Origin: Ga0077555 sp046154645 | GTDB lineage: Bacteria; Pseudomonadota; Alphaproteobacteria; Rhizobiales; Hyphomicrobiaceae | Length of the DNA: 64,000 bases | Direction of reading: 5' to 3' | Assembly: GCA_046154645.1 (NCBI GenBank) | Contig: JBJXDZ010000114.1 | Span: 1-64,000, forward strand | In this document: positions 61,920 through 64,000 of the stretch, in pieces | How positions within the stretch are numbered: position 1 is the stretch's first letter | Layout of the letters: each line of letters starts with the position of its first letter | Translations under genes and position numbers: made by a program | Notes under the pieces: model-generated | Seen by the model: the letters and a program-made list of their open reading frames with translations, nothing else | Told to the model about the DNA's origin: nothing | Databases searched by the model: none

Positions 61920-62048
61920 ATGAAGGGCGCTATCATTCTTGCCACGATCGTTGCGGCTGTTGCTCTCGGAGCGTGCCGCAAGGAAGTGCATCACGCTCCG
62001 ATGAAGCTCGGCGGTGATGTGGCGGTTCAGGAGCAGGTGGCTCGCTAA
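61920..62048 (+). CDS. Micro-lipoprotein 2 (42 aa)
   Basis: The second copy, 41 bases after the first, also with AGGAGAG. The leader MKGAIILATIVAAVALGAC ends in a canonical LGAC lipobox, and the mature part is CRKEVHHAPMKLGGDVAVQE plus QVAR. Similarity with copy 1 runs through signal and mature parts, so it looks like tandem duplication under purifying selection. A strong terminator follows. Confidence 0.8.
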   Translation: MKGAIILATIVAAVALGACRKEVHHAPMKLGGDVAVQEQVAR

Positions 62049-62434
62049 GCCACACGTGTGCAAGAGTAACGCGACGTACTCCGGTCGCGAGCGTCTGAGT
62101 TCAAAAACCGTCCGGCTCGCTGATAGCGTCCGGGCGGTTTTTCTTATGCCAAATGCGCTAGCTGAATGCCGGGAGCCGCTTGCGCCGCGGCGTCTGCGAA
62201 TCTACGTTTTCCACAGTTCGCCGTCGAATTCTCTGGATAGCGATCGAGCAGCCCTTGCTGGATCCGGCGACACACATCAGGCTTCGCACTCAAAACTAGG
62301 ACGTCTGGGTTTCGCCCGGCGGTCGCCTTATTTTTGCGCGGCGGCTGGTCTAATGGGGCTGTAGGGAGGTTCCGAAACTGGGACCGGCTTGCCGCGGGGG
62401 CAACCTGTCGAGCAAGCGAAAGAAGGGGGTTTGA
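62049..62434 (+). other. 386-bp region between micro-lipoprotein 2 and pal
   Basis: No gene is supported. It holds the terminator (62103-62145) and then the pal promoter and leader. The pal start has AGAAGGGGG upstream. No riboswitch or operator is recognised. Confidence 0.45.
62103..62145 (+). terminator. Rho-independent terminator after the micro-lipoproteins
   Basis: AAAAACCGTCCGG pairs with CCGGGCGGTTTTT (one G-T wobble) across a loop of about 14 bases and runs into TTTTTCTT. It lies 55 bases after the second stop, so pal is probably transcribed from its own promoter. Confidence 0.9.
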
Positions 62435-62965
62435 ATGGCAGTTGCAACGACGATCGGGCAGGCACTGAAGATGCTGATGGTGATGGCCGTTGCCGTCACG
62501 ATCGCAGCCTGCGCCAATCAGGCCCCGAAGCCGGGTGACGCCGCGCTTGGCCCAGGTGGGCCGGGTGCCGGTCGCGGCGGTCCGGCGACGCCGGGATCGG
62601 CCCGTGATTTCAGCCAGAACGTGGGCGATATCGTCTACTTCTCCACCGACAGCGTCGACCTGTCACCAGAGGCGCAGCAGACCGTCGCCAACCAGGCGCG
62701 CTGGCTACAGCAGTATTCGCAATACACCATCACCATCGAGGGCCACGCCGACGAGCGCGGTACGCGGGAATACAATATCGGCTTGGGCGCCAAACGCGCT
62801 GAGGCTGTGAAGGCCTTCCTGGCCCGTAACGGCGTCAACGCAGCGCGCATCCGCACCATCTCCTACGGCAAGGAGCGACCGGTGGCGGTGTGCAATGATA
62901 TCTCCTGCTGGTCGCAGAATCGGCGGGCCCAGACCATCCTCAACAGCCGCGTGTCCAGCAACTGA
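62435..62965 (+). CDS. pal: Pal, peptidoglycan-associated lipoprotein
   Basis: The 176-residue outer-membrane lipoprotein binds peptidoglycan and TolB. The signal ends in a lipobox (TIAACANQ), a Gly/Pro-rich linker follows, and residues about 60-175 are the OmpA-like domain (VYFSTDSVDLSPEAQQTVAN, ITIEGHADERGTREYNIGLG, AKRAEAVKAFL, SYGKERPV), with the Asp and Arg that contact diaminopimelate. Confidence 0.96.
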   Translation: MAVATTIGQALKMLMVMAVAVTIAACANQAPKPGDAALGPGGPGAGRGGPATPGSARDFSQNVGDIVYFSTDSVDLSPEAQQTVANQARWLQQYSQYTITIEGHADERGTREYNIGLGAKRAEAVKAFLARNGVNAARIRTISYGKERPVAVCNDISCWSQNRRAQTILNSRVSSN

Positions 62966-63176
62966 GCGCGGGATGCGCGCCAGCCACTTCGACTACGCGA
63001 GACTTCGAAATGGGCCTGTCGGACGCCGACGGGCCCTTTTTCGGCTTATGCCCGCAAGTCTGGAAAGAGTGGATAACCGGGCCGTGGGCGAAGGCACCCC
63101 AAAACTGCCCTATTGTTGCGCCATGCGTGTCAGCTGACATTCGACCGCTCGCTGCTCTCCACAGGGTCGCAAATCA

Positions 63177-64000
63177 ATGCTTCGCCGTGCCCACCACAGC
63201 CTACTGTCGGCACCTCAGGCCACAGCCTCGCGGAGCGGGGCACTCTCGGTGCTGGTGGTGTGCCTCACCGCGATCTGCGCCAGTGGCTTCGGCCTGGGCC
63301 AGCCCGTCGTCGCTGGACCGCCCGGCGCGTTGTCAGTCCTCGACAGCGCCGGCCACAGATCGTCGGCCGGCCGGCCCCCGATTGTGCTGGTGCGAGCGCC
63401 GCGCGATCGCGAGGCGGAAGCCCAGCGAATGCTGGACGTCATCCGCCAGAGCCTGGCACGCGGGGATATCGCGACCGCCAACGGCCAGTTCGAGATCCTG
63501 CAAGCGCGGCACGCCGATACCGATGCCTATGGCGAGGCACGCGCCTTGATGACGCGTGCGCCAGAAGCACCCGCCCGTTCGCCAACCGTGACGGCCCGTC
63601 CCGCACCTACAGAAGCTCCCATGGCCACGGAGCGTTCGGCGGCCGCGATCCCGACACCTCCTCCTCCCGTCACCACCCGCCCGGCCCAACCCGGCCAGCC
63701 TTGGACCACGGAAATTCGCCGTGTGCGGGCTCTCACCCAGGATTTCCAGGCCTCGACAGGCGACCGCATCTTCTTCGGCGAGGCCAGCGCCGAGCTCGGT
63801 TCCCGGGCGCGCGCCGTGCTGGCAGCCCAGGCAGAGTGGCTAAAGCGCTTCCCGCAAGTGCCGATCGTCATCTCGGCCCACGCCGACGATCGTGGCAGCC
63901 GCGACTACAACGAGGACTTGTCGATTCGGCGGGGCGAGGCCGTGAAGGCGCGGCTGATGGCCGAAGGCATCGATGCCAGTCGCATGCGGGTGATACCGCA
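63177..64000 (+). CDS. Second OmpA/Pal-like envelope protein (3' end outside window)
   Basis: Open from ATG 63177 to the window edge (274 codons). A hydrophobic N-terminal segment (ALSVLVVCLTAICASGFGLG) suggests signal or anchor. A middle Pro/Ala-rich linker follows. The visible part of an OmpA-like domain is RIFFGEASAELGSRARAVLA, VIVISAHADDRGSRDYNEDL and SIRRGEAVKARLMAEGIDAS. It lies 211 bases after pal on the same strand, where cpoB/ybgF is expected in relatives. No lipobox is obvious. Product probably binds peptidoglycan; this is family inference. Confidence 0.85.
   Translation, partial: MLRRAHHSLLSAPQATASRSGALSVLVVCLTAICASGFGLGQPVVAGPPGALSVLDSAGHRSSAGRPPIVLVRAPRDREAEAQRMLDVIRQSLARGDIATANGQFEILQARHADTDAYGEARALMTRAPEAPARSPTVTARPAPTEAPMATERSAAAIPTPPPPVTTRPAQPGQPWTTEIRRVRALTQDFQASTGDRIFFGEASAELGSRARAVLAAQAEWLKRFPQVPIVISAHADDRGSRDYNEDLSIRRGEAVKARLMAEGIDASRMRVIP

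Overview
The window is about 64 kb of GC-rich DNA from an alphaproteobacterium. The best guess is Hyphomicrobiales (Rhizobiales): RpoH begins MATKALPTI, there is a MarR-type regulator of the rhizobial LdtR kind, a complete tolQRAB-pal cluster, several flavin luciferase-like oxidoreductases and a Bug-type solute-binding protein. It reads as ordinary chromosome with two toxin-antitoxin modules. I see no insertion sequence, phage, CRISPR array, rRNA or tRNA.

Region by region. (1) 1-3320, minus strand: a TPP riboswitch, then two tandem receiver-like proteins, an MmcQ/YjbR protein and thiC (cut by the window edge), joined by short gaps and 4-base overlaps. (2) 3520-9411, plus strand: a membrane-anchored, 2Fe-2S-containing class III cyclase with altered catalytic residues, then a three-gene exosortase unit (a polytopic VIT/VWA-like protein with a PEP-CTERM-like tail, the exosortase, an EpsI-like partner). 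(3) 9374-17029: a sodium:solute symporter, a peroxiredoxin-like protein with a 21-histidine tail, rpoH with its terminator, a lipid kinase, and divergent GDP-fucose synthase and sugar-phosphate transferase genes for surface polysaccharide. (4) 17156-24013: a DehI-like protein, an orphan ParA, an enoyl-CoA hydratase, a DUF1194 VWA protein, a Tat-exported beta-helix protein, a carboxymuconolactone decarboxylase-like protein and a rhodanese. (5) 24172-35056: three luciferase-like oxidoreductases, hicBA, an SDR, a universal stress protein, a TauD-like dioxygenase, fabI-arfB-HAD-ybaB on the plus strand, and a Bug-type binding protein. (6) 35189-43988: catabolic genes (S9 peptidase, FadB-like protein, VOC protein, cyclase-family hydrolase, MFS transporter, Tat-exported aldo-keto reductase, metallo-hydrolase). 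(7) 44132-50668: uvrD-type helicase, ldtR-like regulator, acyl-CoA dehydrogenase, universal stress protein, Nfu iron-sulfur scaffold, nitroreductase. (8) 50795-57567: a secreted beta-helix/RTX protein, a caspase-like protein, a RelE/ParE-type toxin-antitoxin pair lying between an intact SnoaL-like gene and a remnant of a second copy of its 3' end, and a metallo-hydrolase. (9) 57754-64000: tolQ-tolR-tolA-tolB, two tandem 42-44-residue lipoprotein genes, a terminator, pal, and a second OmpA/Pal-like gene running off the window.

The strongest candidates for undescribed biology are the riboswitch-controlled pseudo-receiver pair translationally linked to thiC, the paired micro-lipoproteins between tolB and pal, the exosortase unit with one evident membrane substrate, and the redox-type cyclase with altered catalytic residues. 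Families were assigned by eye from motifs; no database search was possible.
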